A stretch of 64,000 nucleotides of DNA from Bog-473 sp963754445. GTDB lineage: Bacteria; Actinomycetota; Acidimicrobiia; Acidimicrobiales; RAAP-2. The DNA is taken from assembly GCA_963754445.1 (NCBI GenBank), contig CAVWFT010000002.1, positions 1,674,001 to 1,738,000 on the forward strand. The letters are read 5' to 3'. Under the pieces are notes generated by a model that saw nothing but the letters and a program-made list of their open reading frames with translations, made no database searches and was not told the origin of the DNA. Made by a program: the position numbers and the translations under genes. Each line of letters starts with the position of its first letter. The first letter of the stretch is position 1. Shown in pieces: positions 1 to 13,086 of the stretch.

Positions 1-1
1 G

Positions 2-979
2 GCAGCGGACATCAAGCGGAACGAGGAGCTGGTGATCCGCACGGGTCGCGAGCGACAGTTCCAAGAGATTCTGCCGTTTCCCGACGGGCCGCACGTCTTT
101 TCGATGACCAAGAGCCCCTTGCGGAATTCGGAAGGGCAGATCTCCGGGACGGTCGGCATCTCGCGTGACATCACCACCGAGATCACGCTGCTCGAGGATC
201 GCGAGCGCCTCTACCGCCTGGAACATCGCCTGGCCGAGACGCTGCAGCTGTCCATGATCGGCAGCGATCACCTCGACGATCAGCGCCTCGAGGTCTGTGC
301 CCGCTACACGACTGCAGCCGACGAACTGGCCGTCGGGGGCGATTGGTACGACGCCCTGCCCACGCCCGACGGTCGCATTGCCCTCGTGGTCGGCGACGCC
401 GTCGGCCACGGAATCGGATCAGTCACCGCCATGGGGCAGCTGCGCAGCGCGCTGGCGGCGCTGATCAATGTCGCACCCGATCCCGCGGCCCTCCTCGAGA
501 CGATGGACGAGTTCGCTTCGACGCTGCCGCTGGCCCGATCGTCCACGTGCATCGTCGTCTTCATCGATCCTTCGCAGGAACGCATCGTCTACTCCTGCGC
601 CGGCCACATGCCGCCGATCATCGTGCGGCCCGGTGAGCACGCCGCGGTTCTCGCCGACCATCAGGATCCACCGCTCGCGGTCAAGAGGTCGTTGGCGCGC
701 AGGAATACGACGGTGGCGTTCCCTGTCGGTTCGGTCGTGCTGCTCTACACGGATGGCCTCGTTGAGCGGCGCAATGAACTCATCGACGTGGGAATGCAAC
801 GCTTGATCGACGGGGTCGAGAAGATGGCGGACCCTCCCATGGACGAGCTGTGTGACGGGGCCATCAAGAACCTCGTCGCCCCCGAAGAGCAGTCCGATGA
901 TGTCGCCATGATCGCCGCTCGGCTGGCGAACAGGGATGGGCGAGGGCCGCTGTCACGCCACTCGGGAACGGCCGCATGA
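2..979 (+). CDS. PAS/SpoIIE-type PP2C serine phosphatase (5' end outside window)
   Basis: The open frame runs in from the window edge, so the N-terminus is missing. What remains is the end of a PAS sensor domain (SRDITTE), then a short helical linker and a complete SpoIIE-like PP2C phosphatase domain. The metal-binding motifs are present: GGDWYD, VGDAVGHG, YTDGLVE and a terminal SDDVAM. RsbU/RsbP-type members of this family dephosphorylate STAS anti-sigma antagonists and so release a sigma factor. The STAS, anti-sigma and sigma genes just downstream fit that role. The input signal cannot be told without the missing N-terminal part. Confidence 0.9.
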   Translation, partial: AADIKRNEELVIRTGRERQFQEILPFPDGPHVFSMTKSPLRNSEGQISGTVGISRDITTEITLLEDRERLYRLEHRLAETLQLSMIGSDHLDDQRLEVCARYTTAADELAVGGDWYDALPTPDGRIALVVGDAVGHGIGSVTAMGQLRSALAALINVAPDPAALLETMDEFASTLPLARSSTCIVVFIDPSQERIVYSCAGHMPPIIVRPGEHAAVLADHQDPPLAVKRSLARRNTTVAFPVGSVVLLYTDGLVERRNELIDVGMQRLIDGVEKMADPPMDELCDGAIKNLVAPEEQSDDVAMIAARLANRDGRGPLSRHSGTAA

Positions 980-1079
980 CAGGCGGGTCCTCCGTGGCGT
1001 CCGCAGGGCAGCGCACGGTTCTGGCCGCGCCAACGCTGCGGCGCCGGCCGTCGAGGGTCTCTCGCTCCGGCCGGAAGGG

Positions 1080-1451
1080 TCAGGTCGCGACCAGAAGATC
1101 GCACCAGACGGTCTTGCCGTCGTCGTCCACGCTGGTGCCCCAGTCATCGGAGAGGGCACCCACCAGCCGGAGCCCCCAGCCGTGGTGCGACTTGGTGGAC
1201 TCAGGATCGACTTCGGGCAGATGGCGGTCGGTATCCGACACCCCCATCCGGAGACGCACGCCGTCGAAGGACAAGAACAGGGTCAGCATCGTCTTGGCAT
1301 GCCGCACCCCATTGCTCACGAGTTCCGTGACCAACAGGAGCACGGCATCCTCGGCGCCGGCCAGGCCCCAGTCGTGGAGGGCGCGGCTGGTCAACTGCCG
1401 CGCTGCAGCTGCGCTGGCCACTGACGGTGGAAGGCTTGTCTGAACTCGCAT
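1080..1451 (-). CDS. RsbW-like ATP-binding anti-sigma/serine kinase
   Basis: A 124-residue GHKL-type ATPase-fold protein. The N-box (ELVSNGVRHA), the G1 Asp (GVSDTD) and a G2-like HGWGLRLV are all intact, so it can probably bind ATP and phosphorylate a STAS partner. The ATG at 1451 is chosen because it follows a purine-rich GAAGAG and starts just before the conserved fold. A longer frame runs upstream to 1613 but looks non-coding. The gene is convergent with the phosphatase and divergent from the STAS gene. Its exact partner (SigF, or another antagonist) is inferred from position only. Confidence 0.82.
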   Translation of the reverse strand: MRVQTSLPPSVASAAAARQLTSRALHDWGLAGAEDAVLLLVTELVSNGVRHAKTMLTLFLSFDGVRLRMGVSDTDRHLPEVDPESTKSHHGWGLRLVGALSDDWGTSVDDDGKTVWCDLLVAT

Positions 1452-1469
1452 CTCTTCGATATCTAGACG

Positions 1470-1494
1470 GTACCCGGGTCGGTTAGAACTAACC
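1470..1494 (-). promoter_or_regulatory. Candidate SigF-type promoter with overlapping palindrome
   Basis: Read on the minus strand there is a -35-like GTTA (1490-1493), a 14-nt spacer and a -10-like GGGTAC (1470-1475). This resembles the GTTT-N14-16-GGGTA pattern of SigB/SigF-family sigma factors. It would start transcription a few bases before the ATG at 1451. A perfect 6-bp inverted repeat, GGTTAG-AA-CTAACC (1481-1494), overlaps the -35 side. Confidence 0.4.
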
Positions 1495-1657
1495 CACTCA
1501 TTCGACATGCACTGAGCGGGTGGGAGAGGCCCACTGATGGCATTGAGGCTTTCGGACCTCATACCCCTTACCATTGAGGAAATTATGGAAACGTCAGCTG
1601 TGAACAGGGACAACGAAGCGGAGTTGGAAGAATCGGCGTCGCGGAAGGAGCATTGAT

Positions 1658-2026
1658 ATGGCCATGGGAGAGGTCCGTACCGAGCCCGACGGAGTCTCGC
1701 CGGGCCTGCCTGTCGTCACCGTGTCGGGAGAAGTCGATCTGGCCGTGGCCCCCGTCATGGAGGCGCACATCACCAATGCCCTGGGCCCAGGGTCCGACCT
1801 CGTCATCGATCTGTCCGGAGCGACCTTCATCGACTCGGTTGCACTCGGAGTGCTGACGTTGACCCTCGAGCGGTGTGAGGACGCCGGAAACCAACTCTTT
1901 CTGGTCATCGGGGACCAGCGTGTGCTCAGGGTCTTCGAATTGACCGGCCTGACCACGAGCTTCTCCATCTTCGACTCCCGGGAGGCCCTGTCGTCCCACA
2001 TCAGCCAGACCGGCGCACCCTCGTGA
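1658..2026 (+). CDS. STAS-domain anti-sigma factor antagonist (RsbV-like)
   Basis: A 122-residue single STAS domain. The phospho-acceptor motif is DLSGATFIDSVALGVL, and Ser60 is the expected phosphorylated residue. The family usually has Ser-Ser/Thr-Gly after the Asp, whereas this protein has Ser-Val-Ala. Unphosphorylated antagonists of this type bind the anti-sigma factor and free the sigma factor. The stop overlaps the GTG start of the next gene by 4 bp, which suggests translational coupling. Part of the STAS-anti-sigma-sigma operon. Confidence 0.88.
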   Translation: MAMGEVRTEPDGVSPGLPVVTVSGEVDLAVAPVMEAHITNALGPGSDLVIDLSGATFIDSVALGVLTLTLERCEDAGNQLFLVIGDQRVLRVFELTGLTTSFSIFDSREALSSHISQTGAPS

Positions 2027-2442
2027 CCACGACCACGGTCGACGAGGATTTCGAGGAACTCTGGCTCACCGTCCCGAACGAGGCGGACTACGTCGCGTTG
2101 GCGCGGTTCGCCGCTGGTGTACTTGCCGCGCGGGCGAGTTTCAACCTCGAAGAGCTGCAGGACCTCCAATTGGCGGTCGATGAGCTCTACACGTCGAGCG
2201 GGGCCTCGGGGAGCGGCGCCAGTGCACGGATCGATCTCCAACGAACCGGCTTCGAAGTCCGGATCACGCTGACCATCCAGCAGAGCCCCATGGGTTCGTC
2301 GCCGCCCGAAGGCAGCCTCCCCTCCGGCGGTGTCGAGCTGTCGCGCCAGCTGCTGTCCGCCCTCGTGGACGAACACGGGTCTTCGGCCGACGAGCAGGGC
2401 GCCCCCTGTGTCTGGCTTCGAAAGCGCCACGTCCCGCAGTGA
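2023..2442 (+). CDS. Anti-sigma F factor, divergent RsbW-like ATPase fold
   Basis: A 139-residue protein placed, like RsbW/UsfX, between the antagonist and sigma genes and overlapping both by 4 bp. The fold is recognisable (DLQLAVDEL near residue 48, GGVELSRQLLSALVDE near 102). The canonical Asn of the N-box is missing (VDELYTSSG, 52-60), and no clear DxGxG box is present. It probably binds the sigma factor, but kinase activity is doubtful from sequence. The starting GTG overlaps the preceding stop. Confidence 0.78.
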   Translation: MTTTTVDEDFEELWLTVPNEADYVALARFAAGVLAARASFNLEELQDLQLAVDELYTSSGASGSGASARIDLQRTGFEVRITLTIQQSPMGSSPPEGSLPSGGVELSRQLLSALVDEHGSSADEQGAPCVWLRKRHVPQ

Positions 2443-3200
2443 TGGAGACGCGTCCCGACGACGCCCAGGAAATCGAAGAGTTCCGGGAACTGATCGCAAC
2501 GCATCGAGTGGACTTGCGGGACAGCCTCGTCCAGAGGCATCTCGGCTTGGCCCACCACCTGGCCCGTCGTTTCATCAATCGGGGTGAACCCTTCGACGAC
2601 CTCTTTCAAGTGGCCTCGATGGCGCTGGTGAAGGCGGTTGAACGCTTCGACCCCGACCGGGGAGTGAAGTTCACCAGCTTCGCCGTCCCGTACATGGTCG
2701 GCGAGCTCAAGCGGCACTTTCGCGACAAGGGTTGGTCGGTGCGTGCCCCCCGGCGGATCCAGGAGCTCTATCTGGAGGTGGGCCAACAGGTCGAGGATCT
2801 CACGCACCAGCTGGGACGCACGCCGACGGTCACCGAGATCGCAGCGTCGCTCGGCGAACCGGTCGGCGTCGTCCTCGAAGCAATGGAGGCGAGCCGGCAC
2901 TATCGGGCCGACTCGTTGGACAATCCCCGCGACGAGGCTGCCGATCCGCAGACGCTCGTGCACGACGAGCACGACATGGCCCTCATCGAGACGCGCACCG
3001 TGCTGATCCCGGCCCTCCAGGAGCTGTCGCCGTCGGAGCAAGAGCTCATCCGGATGCGTTTCATCGACGAAATGACCCAGTCGCAGATCGCCAAGAAGAT
3101 CGGCGTGAGCCAGATGCAGGTCAGCCGGCTTCTGGCCCAGAGCCTGGAACGGCTGCGGGCTCGGTTGGGTGACCAGCAGCCCGTCTCCCTGAACGACTGA
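2439..3200 (+). CDS. sigF: RNA polymerase sigma factor, SigB/SigF family
   Basis: A 253-residue group 3 sigma factor. Region 2 covers about residues 30-105 (DDLFQVASMALVKAVERFDP, then GVKFTSFAVPYMVGELKRHF). Region 3 follows (EIAASLGEPVGVV). Region 4 holds the helix-turn-helix MTQSQIAKKIGVSQMQVSRL. It overlaps the anti-sigma gene by 4 bp. Such factors direct core polymerase to GTTT-N14-16-GGGTA promoters under stress or stationary phase. A matching site lies before the glucan operon immediately downstream. Start is GTG 2439, with ATG 2442 as a close alternative. Confidence 0.9.
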   Translation: MMETRPDDAQEIEEFRELIATHRVDLRDSLVQRHLGLAHHLARRFINRGEPFDDLFQVASMALVKAVERFDPDRGVKFTSFAVPYMVGELKRHFRDKGWSVRAPRRIQELYLEVGQQVEDLTHQLGRTPTVTEIAASLGEPVGVVLEAMEASRHYRADSLDNPRDEAADPQTLVHDEHDMALIETRTVLIPALQELSPSEQELIRMRFIDEMTQSQIAKKIGVSQMQVSRLLAQSLERLRARLGDQQPVSLND

Positions 3201-3563
3201 CTCTCCAATCGGACCGACGGCCACGGGGCGACGGCTCCGGGGGGCTCGACGGATCCCGATGAGGTGCCGGATCGCAGTTTTGTGCACGTCGTGTCCACAT
3301 CGGTGAGTGATCGGAACCGCGGCAACGGTCGTGCGGATTGGCGGTATCGAGCGAGGTGCTGTCGAGATCGAACCGGACTGCGACACGCATCTGCTTGGTC
3401 ATGTGTCCATTCCTCGACCAGCGGCAGAGAGTCGCTCGCGTCGAGGGATCCCGTGTGAACACCGTGTGAAACATGAGTGAACTGATGATGGCCGCCGAGG
3501 GCATGCCCGCAGGACATGACGATGGAGCGCCGGCATCACGGCCTTCGGCGCCCGGCACCCGCC
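3201..3563. other. Intergenic region without a convincing gene
   Basis: About 360 bp between the sigma gene and the glucan operon promoter. A 38-codon frame starting at ATG 3475 lacks a ribosome site and overlaps the promoter, so I do not call it. Two direct copies of GTGTGAA (3453-3459 and 3464-3470) sit 11 bp apart and could be a protein-binding site. Nothing else is recognisable. Confidence 0.5.
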
Positions 3564-3589
3564 GTTTGCACCCATTGTCGCTCGGGTAA
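3564..3589 (+). promoter_or_regulatory. Candidate SigF-type promoter of the glucan/trehalose operon
   Basis: GTTT (3564-3567), a 16-nt spacer, then GGGTAA (3584-3589). This is a good match to the SigB/SigF pattern. A strong ribosome-binding site (GAGGAGGT, 3599-3606) follows and leads to ATG 3620 of glgE. The sigF-like gene ends about 360 bp upstream, so local control by that factor is likely. Confidence 0.6.
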
Positions 3590-3619
3590 GACGGCATTGA
3601 GGAGGTGCTGAACCCCAGC

Positions 3620-5764
3620 ATGGCAAAGCCCCGCGGGCTGAGCGGGATCCGCATGGCGTTGTGTGGGATCCGTTTCGCGACAGGCGCGTTGCTCGCTGTG
3701 ACACGACAATTGGCAGACGATCCGATTCCTCCTCCGAGCGTGTGGTCGCGACCCGTCGTCCGTGCCGTCAGGCCCCAGGTCGACGGTGGGCGGCGACCGG
3801 CCAAAGCGACGGTGGGCGAAATGCTCACCGTCGAGGCCGACGCGTTCGTCGACGGGCACGACGTCCTGGTGTGCGACCTGCGGGCCCGCAATGCCACCAG
3901 TACGAAGTGGACGAGCTACCCGATGCAGGCCTCGGTCGACGATCGTTGGCATGGCGTCCTACCGATCACCGAGTGTGGCCTGTATCGGTTTTCGGTCAGG
4001 GTTCGTGTCGACGAGTTCGCCACGTGGGTCAAGGAGTTGCAGGAGAGGAGGAGCGCTGGACAGGACCTCCAGGTCGAGCTCGAAGTCGGCACCCTGATCC
4101 TGGAGCGTGCCGCGGCAAGGGCACGAGTCAGTCGAACGGCGGATGCTCACGTCGTTGGCCCACGCCCTGCGGTCACACGAGGGTGGGCTCGAGGAGCCGT
4201 CGCCGGCCGAGCTGAACGCGTGGCTCTCGGAGGGACCGGGGGAGCGCACCTTGGCCGAAGTCCTGTTTGACGAACAATTGGGTGCGGTCGTGGCCGAGCT
4301 GGCCGATCCCCGCACCGGAACGAGCTCGGAGGTCTATACGGTGCTTGCCGAGGTGCCGAAGGCTCGCTTCAGCACCTGGTACGAGCTCTTCCCCCGCTCG
4401 GCCGGCCCGGATCCGGCGCGTCACGGCACCTTCGCAGACGTCTGCCAACGACTCGACTATGTCGCCCGGATGGGATTCGACATCCTGTACCTCCCGCCGA
4501 TCCACCCGATAGGAATCACCGCCCGGAAGGGACGCAACGCCGCAGTCGTGGCGGGAAAGAACGACCCAGGAAGCCCCTGGGCGATCGGAGGCGACGCAGG
4601 AGGCCATACCGCGGTCCACCCCGAACTGGGCACGCTCGACGATTTCCGTGCCCTGGTCGAGGCGGCCCGGGTTCGCGACATCGACATCGCAATCGATCTC
4701 GCCTTCCAGGCCTCTCCTGATCATCCGTGGGTGCGTGAACACCCCACGTGGTTCCGGCACCGGCCGGACGGCAGCATCCGCTACGCAGAGAATCCGCCCA
4801 AGCGCTACGAGGACATCTACCCCTTCGACTTCGCCTCGGAGGAATGGCCTGCCCTGTGGACCGCGCTGCGCGACGTCGTTTTTTTCTGGGTCGAGCAGGG
4901 CGTCATGGTCTTCCGGGTCGACAACCCCCATACCAAGCCCTTCGCCTTCTGGGAGTGGCTCATCTCGTCCGTGCGCGATCGGGCGCCCGAGGTCATCTTC
5001 CTGTCCGAAGCTTTCACGCGGCCACGCATCATGGAGCACCTGGCCCGGATCGGCTTCACGCAGTCGTACACCTATTTCACCTGGCGCAGCACCAAATGGG
5101 AGCTCGAGAGTTATTTGACCGAGCTGACGGCGACGGAGAAGTCGGACTATCTCCGGCCGAATCTGTGGCCCAACACGCCCGATATCCTGACCGAGGAGCT
5201 GCAGAGTGGGGGCCGGGCTGCGTTCATCGCCCGACTCGTGCTGGCGGCCACGTTGTCCTCGAGTTACGGGATCTACGGTCCCGCCTTCGAGCTGCAGGAG
5301 CAGGTCCCGCGCCAACGCGGCACGGAAGAGTACGAGGGATCCGAGAAATACGAAGTCCGCTCATGGGATCTCGACGACCCGACCAGCCTTTCGGGGCTCA
5401 TCGGCCTCGTAAACCGCATCCGTCGCGACCACGAGGCTCTGCAATTCAACGATCAGCTGCGATTCCACCCTATCGACAACGACCAATTGATCGCCTACTC
5501 GAAGACGCGGCAGAGCGCCGAGGGCAACGACGTCGTCCTCACCATCGTGAACCTGGATCACCAACACACCCAATCCGGTTGGGTCAACCTGGACGTCGAC
5601 GCGGTCGGGTTGTCCGCCGACTGCCCGTTCGTCGCGCACGATCTGCTCTCGGATGCACGGTTCGTTTGGAAAGGTCGATCGAATTTCGTGTCGCTCGATC
5701 CTGCGGGCGTCCCGTGCCACATCATGGCGCTCGACCAGAAGCAGGCGCAGAAGACGGGCACATC

Positions 5765-5768
<4 letters not shown>
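3620..5768 (+). CDS. glgE: GlgE alpha-1,4-glucan:maltose-1-phosphate maltosyltransferase (one frameshift)
   Basis: GlgE adds maltose from maltose-1-phosphate to alpha-1,4-glucan in the cytoplasm (GH13). The N-terminal beta domain (PQVDGGRRPAKATVGEMLTV) lies in one frame, 3620 to about 4120. The rest lies in the next frame, to 5768. Catalytic motifs are intact: nucleophile Asp in VFRVDNPHTKP and acid/base Glu in VIFLSEAF. Removing one base near 4120 joins ERAAAR to ESVERRMLTSL. The joined length of about 715 residues exceeds the roughly 660-700 usual for the family, part of which may be an overlong N-terminus. The stop overlaps the GTG of treS by 4 bp. Confidence 0.85.
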
Positions 5769-9147
<3,379 letters not shown>

Positions 9148-9151
<4 letters not shown>

Positions 9152-11172
9152 GGGGTACGTCGGAGGACCTCGGACGGCTCGCCTCGCTCTATGGAGTGCA
9201 GACCTCGTTCACCGATGTCGACGGGGTCGTCCGACAGGCCGATCCGGCGGTCGTCGTCGCATTGCTGCGCGCCCTCGGTCTCCCTCTGGATCGGGCGGGG
9301 GACGCCGCTGCTCTGGCGCGCCAACGGATGAGTGCGTTGCTCGAGCGGCGGCTCGAACCGGTCGTGGTCCACCGCATCGGCCGGCAGGAGCCGGTGTCGG
9401 CGACGTTGCGGCACGAGAGCGAGCTTCGTTCGTCCTGGCTCGCCCTCGAGTTGGAGGACGGGACGACCAACCGGTGCGAACTCGTCTCGGCCATCACCGG
9501 TTACGAGCGCGGGCCCGGAAACGTGCAGCAGGTCAGGGTGCAACTCGACCTCGACGCCATCAGCGAGAGCCCCGTCCCTCCGGGCTACCACCGGCTGAGC
9601 CTGGAATGGAGCGACGGCGTCGAGTCGGCACGGGTGCTGGCTGCACCGAATTGCCCGTGTGGTCCGCGGCAGTGGGCTGCGTTCCTGCCCCTCCATGCGT
9701 TGCGGACCGAAGAGGACTGGGGAGTCGGCACGTATCCGGACCTCGCCCGCCTCGCCGGCTGGGTCTCGTCTCTCGGCGGCGGTCTGGTCGGCACGCTGCC
9801 CCTCTACCCGGCCTATCTGGAGCCTCCAGGAGATCCGAGCCCCTACCTCCCCGTGAGCAGGCTGGCCTACAACGAGCTGTTCGTCGACCTGACCGCGCTT
9901 CCCGAATACCGAGAGACGATCGACGAGCGGACGGGCGGTGATCTGGCGGGACGCCTCGTGCCGCTTCGATCGTCAGCCGCCGTCGAGTACGAGGAGATCG
10001 CGGCGCTGAAGCGGCCTCTCTTGGAGGCGTTGGCGGAGGTCGTGCACTCCGGCCGGTATCCCGATCGCCGCCAGGGCCTCGACGCGTTTGCCGTTGCACA
10101 CCCGGAGCTCGTTGCCTACGCCCACTTCCGAGCCGAGCAGGAACGCCCGTCACCCGGCGCAGACCCGGATCCGAGCGTGGCGCGCTACCACCTCTACGCC
10201 CAGTGGGTGGCCTGGGAGCAACTGGCCGCGGCGGGGGCGAGCGGCGGGTTGTACGCCGACTTTCCCGTCGGCTCACATCCACGGGGCTTCGATCCCGTGT
10301 GGGCACCGGACTCGTTCGTCCCCGGGGTGGAGGGAGGAGCCCCGCCTGACCGATTCTTCGAGGGAGGGCAGAGCTGGGGCTTCCAGCCCCTTCATCCCGA
10401 GCACATGCGCGAAGACGGGTACCGCTTCTTCTCTGCTGCCCTCCGACGGGCCTTCCGCCATGCCAGGTGCCTCCGCATCGACCATGTGATGGGACTCCAG
10501 CGCATGTACATGATCCCCACGGGAAACGAGGCGACCGACGGTGCCTATGTGTCCTACCGGGCGGAGGAGTTGCACGCGCTGGTCGCGTTGGAGGCCTATC
10601 GGGCGGGCGCCGTCGTGGTCGGTGAGGATCTCGGGACGGTGCCCGACGGCGTACGGCGCCGCATGGCGGCAGACCGCATGCTCCGGACCTGGGTGTTCGA
10701 GTTCGAGTCGACGCCGGAGCAACCACTGCCCTCACCGCCGCAGCACGTGCTCGCGTCGTTGGGCACTCATGATCTCCCGCGATTCGCCGCGTACCTGTGG
10801 GGAGAGGACATTGCCGAACGCGAGGACAACGGGGCCCTGAGCGCAGCGGGTGCGGCCGAGGAGCGGCGCACCCGGGCCACCTGGCGCCGCACGTTGTTGG
10901 ACGGCCTGCGCCTGTCGCCCGCAGAGACATCGGTGGAGCAGCTCACAGCGGCGGCCTACGAGGGCTGCGTCCACCACCTGGCGACGAGCGCCGCGCAGAT
11001 CGTCATGGTCGACATCGAAGAGACCTGGGACGAGCGGCGGCCGCAGAACCACCCGGGCACCGAATCGAACGCCAATTGGCGGCTGCGGGGTCGACGCACC
11101 TTCGAGGAGTTCTCCACCGACCCCGCGCTCGTCCGGCTGCTCTCGAGGCTCAGTGCGGAGCGGGTGTCGTGA
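9148..11172 (+). CDS. malQ: 4-alpha-glucanotransferase (amylomaltase, GH77)
   Basis: A 674-residue MalQ that moves maltodextrin segments between glucans. Motifs seen: EEDWGVGTYPDLARL, LRIDHVMGLQRMYMIP (nucleophile Asp), VVGEDLGTVPDGVR (acid/base Glu) and LGTHDLPRFAAYLWG. An N-terminal extension of roughly 150 residues precedes the catalytic barrel, as in actinobacterial MalQ. ATG 9148 overlaps the treS stop by 4 bp. The gene is intact and likely cotranscribed with the rest of the operon. Confidence 0.92.
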
Positions 11173-13086
11173 CCTCCCTCCGACGGTCCACGGCCGGCGA
11201 GTCCACCGGCGCTCGGGCGATCACTCCCGAAGATCAGCACTGGTTCAACGAGGGCACCCATCGCAGCCTGGGTGAGCGGTTGGGAGGTCATCCGCTCCCG
11301 AGCGGGGGGCGCGTTTCGCCGTCTGGGCGCCGAACGCCCGAGCGGTCAGCGTCATCGGAGACTTCAATTCCTGGGACGCCAAAGCGGATCCCCTCCAACC
11401 CGTCGGCGTGTCCGGCATCTGGGAGGGTGTGGTCCTCGCGGCGCGGGTCGGCCAGGTGTACAAGTTCGCCGTCACCACGTCTCAGGGTGCGGTACTGCAG
11501 AAGGCGGACCCGTTCGCCCACTGCACCGAGGTGCCGCCCCTGACCGGATCGGTGCTCTGGGACCTGTCGTACCGGTGGAGCGACGCCGAATGGATGGCGA
11601 ACCGGGGGCGGAAGATCTCCCTGGACGCCCCGGTGTCGATCTACGAAGTGCACGCCGGGAGCTGGCGTCGCGACTGGTCGCGTCCGGGAGGATTTCTCGG
11701 CTACGAGGGCTTGGCGGAACCCCTGATCGACCATGTCACCCGTTGTGGATTCACCCACGTCGAGTTCTTGCCCCTCATGGAACACCCTTTCTATGGTTCC
11801 TGGGGGTATCAGACGACCGGATACTTCTCACCGACGCGGCGGTACGGCGATCCGCAAGGCCTCATGACCTTGATCGACCTCCTGCATGGGGCGGGCATCG
11901 GCGTGATCTTGGACTGGGTCCCATCGCACTTTCCCGCCGATGCGTTCGCCCTGGCGGAATTCGACGGCACGCATCTCTTCGAGCACTCCGATCCTCGGCT
12001 CGGATTCCATCCGGATTGGCAGAGCCTCATCTTCAACTACGGCCGTCACGAGGTGAGGAGCTTCCTGGCCTCCTCGGCAGAGCACTGGCTCAGCCGGTAC
12101 CACGCTGACGGATTACGGGTCGACGCCGTGGCCTCCATGCTGTACCTCGACTACTCGCGCCAACCCGGCGAGTGGATCGCGAACGCCGAGGGTGGACGGG
12201 AGAACTTCGAGGCCATCCGGTTCCTCCGGGAGCTGAACAGCGGGATCTATGCCGATCACCCTGACGTCCAGGTGTTTGCCGAGGAGTCCACCGCGTTCCC
12301 CGGCGTGTCCCGCCCCGTCGATCTACGACGGGATCGGCTTCGGCCTCAAGTGGGACATGGGCTGGATGCACGACACGCTCGATTACCTGTCCCGTGATCC
12401 GGTCCACCGCCGGCATCACCAGGGCGAGCTCACGTTTCGCAGCGTGTACGCCTACAGCGAGAACTTCATCCTGCCGCTCTCGCACGACGAGGTCGTCCAT
12501 GGGAAGGGTTCGCTCCTGACCAAGATGCCAGGCGACGAGTGGCAACGATTCGCCAATCTCCGACTCCTCTACTGCTATCAGTTCATGACTCCGGGCAAGA
12601 AGCTCCTCTTCATGGGGGCCGAGCTGGGCCAATGGAGCGAATGGGACCACGAGGGGGAGATCGACTGGGCGTTGCTCGGCTTTGCGGCCCACGACGGCCT
12701 CGGAGCACTGGTCGCGCGATCTCAATCGACTCCATCGCGATGTGCCCGCCCTCCACGAACTGGACGTCGACCCTCGTGGCTTCGCCTGGACCAGCCCGAA
12801 CGATCCCGAGACCGGACTGTTGAGCTTCCTCCGGTTTTCGTCGTCGGGCGAGCCTGTCCTCGTGGTCTGCAATTTCACACCCGTCGTCCGGGAGAACGTG
12901 CTGGCCGGAGTCCCGCGTGGTGGGTACTGGTCCGAGATACTGAACAGCGACGCAGACGCCTACGCCGGCAGCGGGGTGGGCAATCTCGGGGGGGCCGACG
13001 CACATCCTCTGCCCAACCACGGCATGACACATACCCTGACCTTGACCGTTCCGCCCCTGGCCTGCCTGGTCCTGCAGCCGCAATGA
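11169..13086 (+). pseudogene. glgB: Glycogen branching enzyme GlgB, interrupted by three frameshifts
   Basis: GlgB makes alpha-1,6 branches in glucan (GH13). All family blocks are present but lie in three frames: FNEGTHRSLGERLGGHP, FAVWAPNARAVSVIGDFN, GLRVDAVASMLYLDYSR (nucleophile Asp), FAEESTAFPGVSRP (acid/base Glu), LPLSHDEVVHGKGSL and RDLNRLHRDVPALHELD. Breaks lie at a G6 run at 11304-11309 (a seventh G restores the frame), near 12322, and near 12704 (one extra G). Joined, it encodes about 638 residues, which lacks the long N-terminal module of some actinobacterial GlgB. GTG 11169 overlaps the malQ stop. I think the gene is whole in the organism and the breaks are errors. Confidence 0.82.

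Noticed and set aside
3475..3589. 38-codon frame before glgE
   Set aside because: No ribosome site, Pro/Ala/Arg-rich, and it overlaps the likely SigF promoter.
4748..5764. Long upstream extension of the treS-pep2 frame
   Set aside because: It lies in a shifted frame over glgE and shows no family similarity. The treS family N-terminus begins just after GTG 5765.
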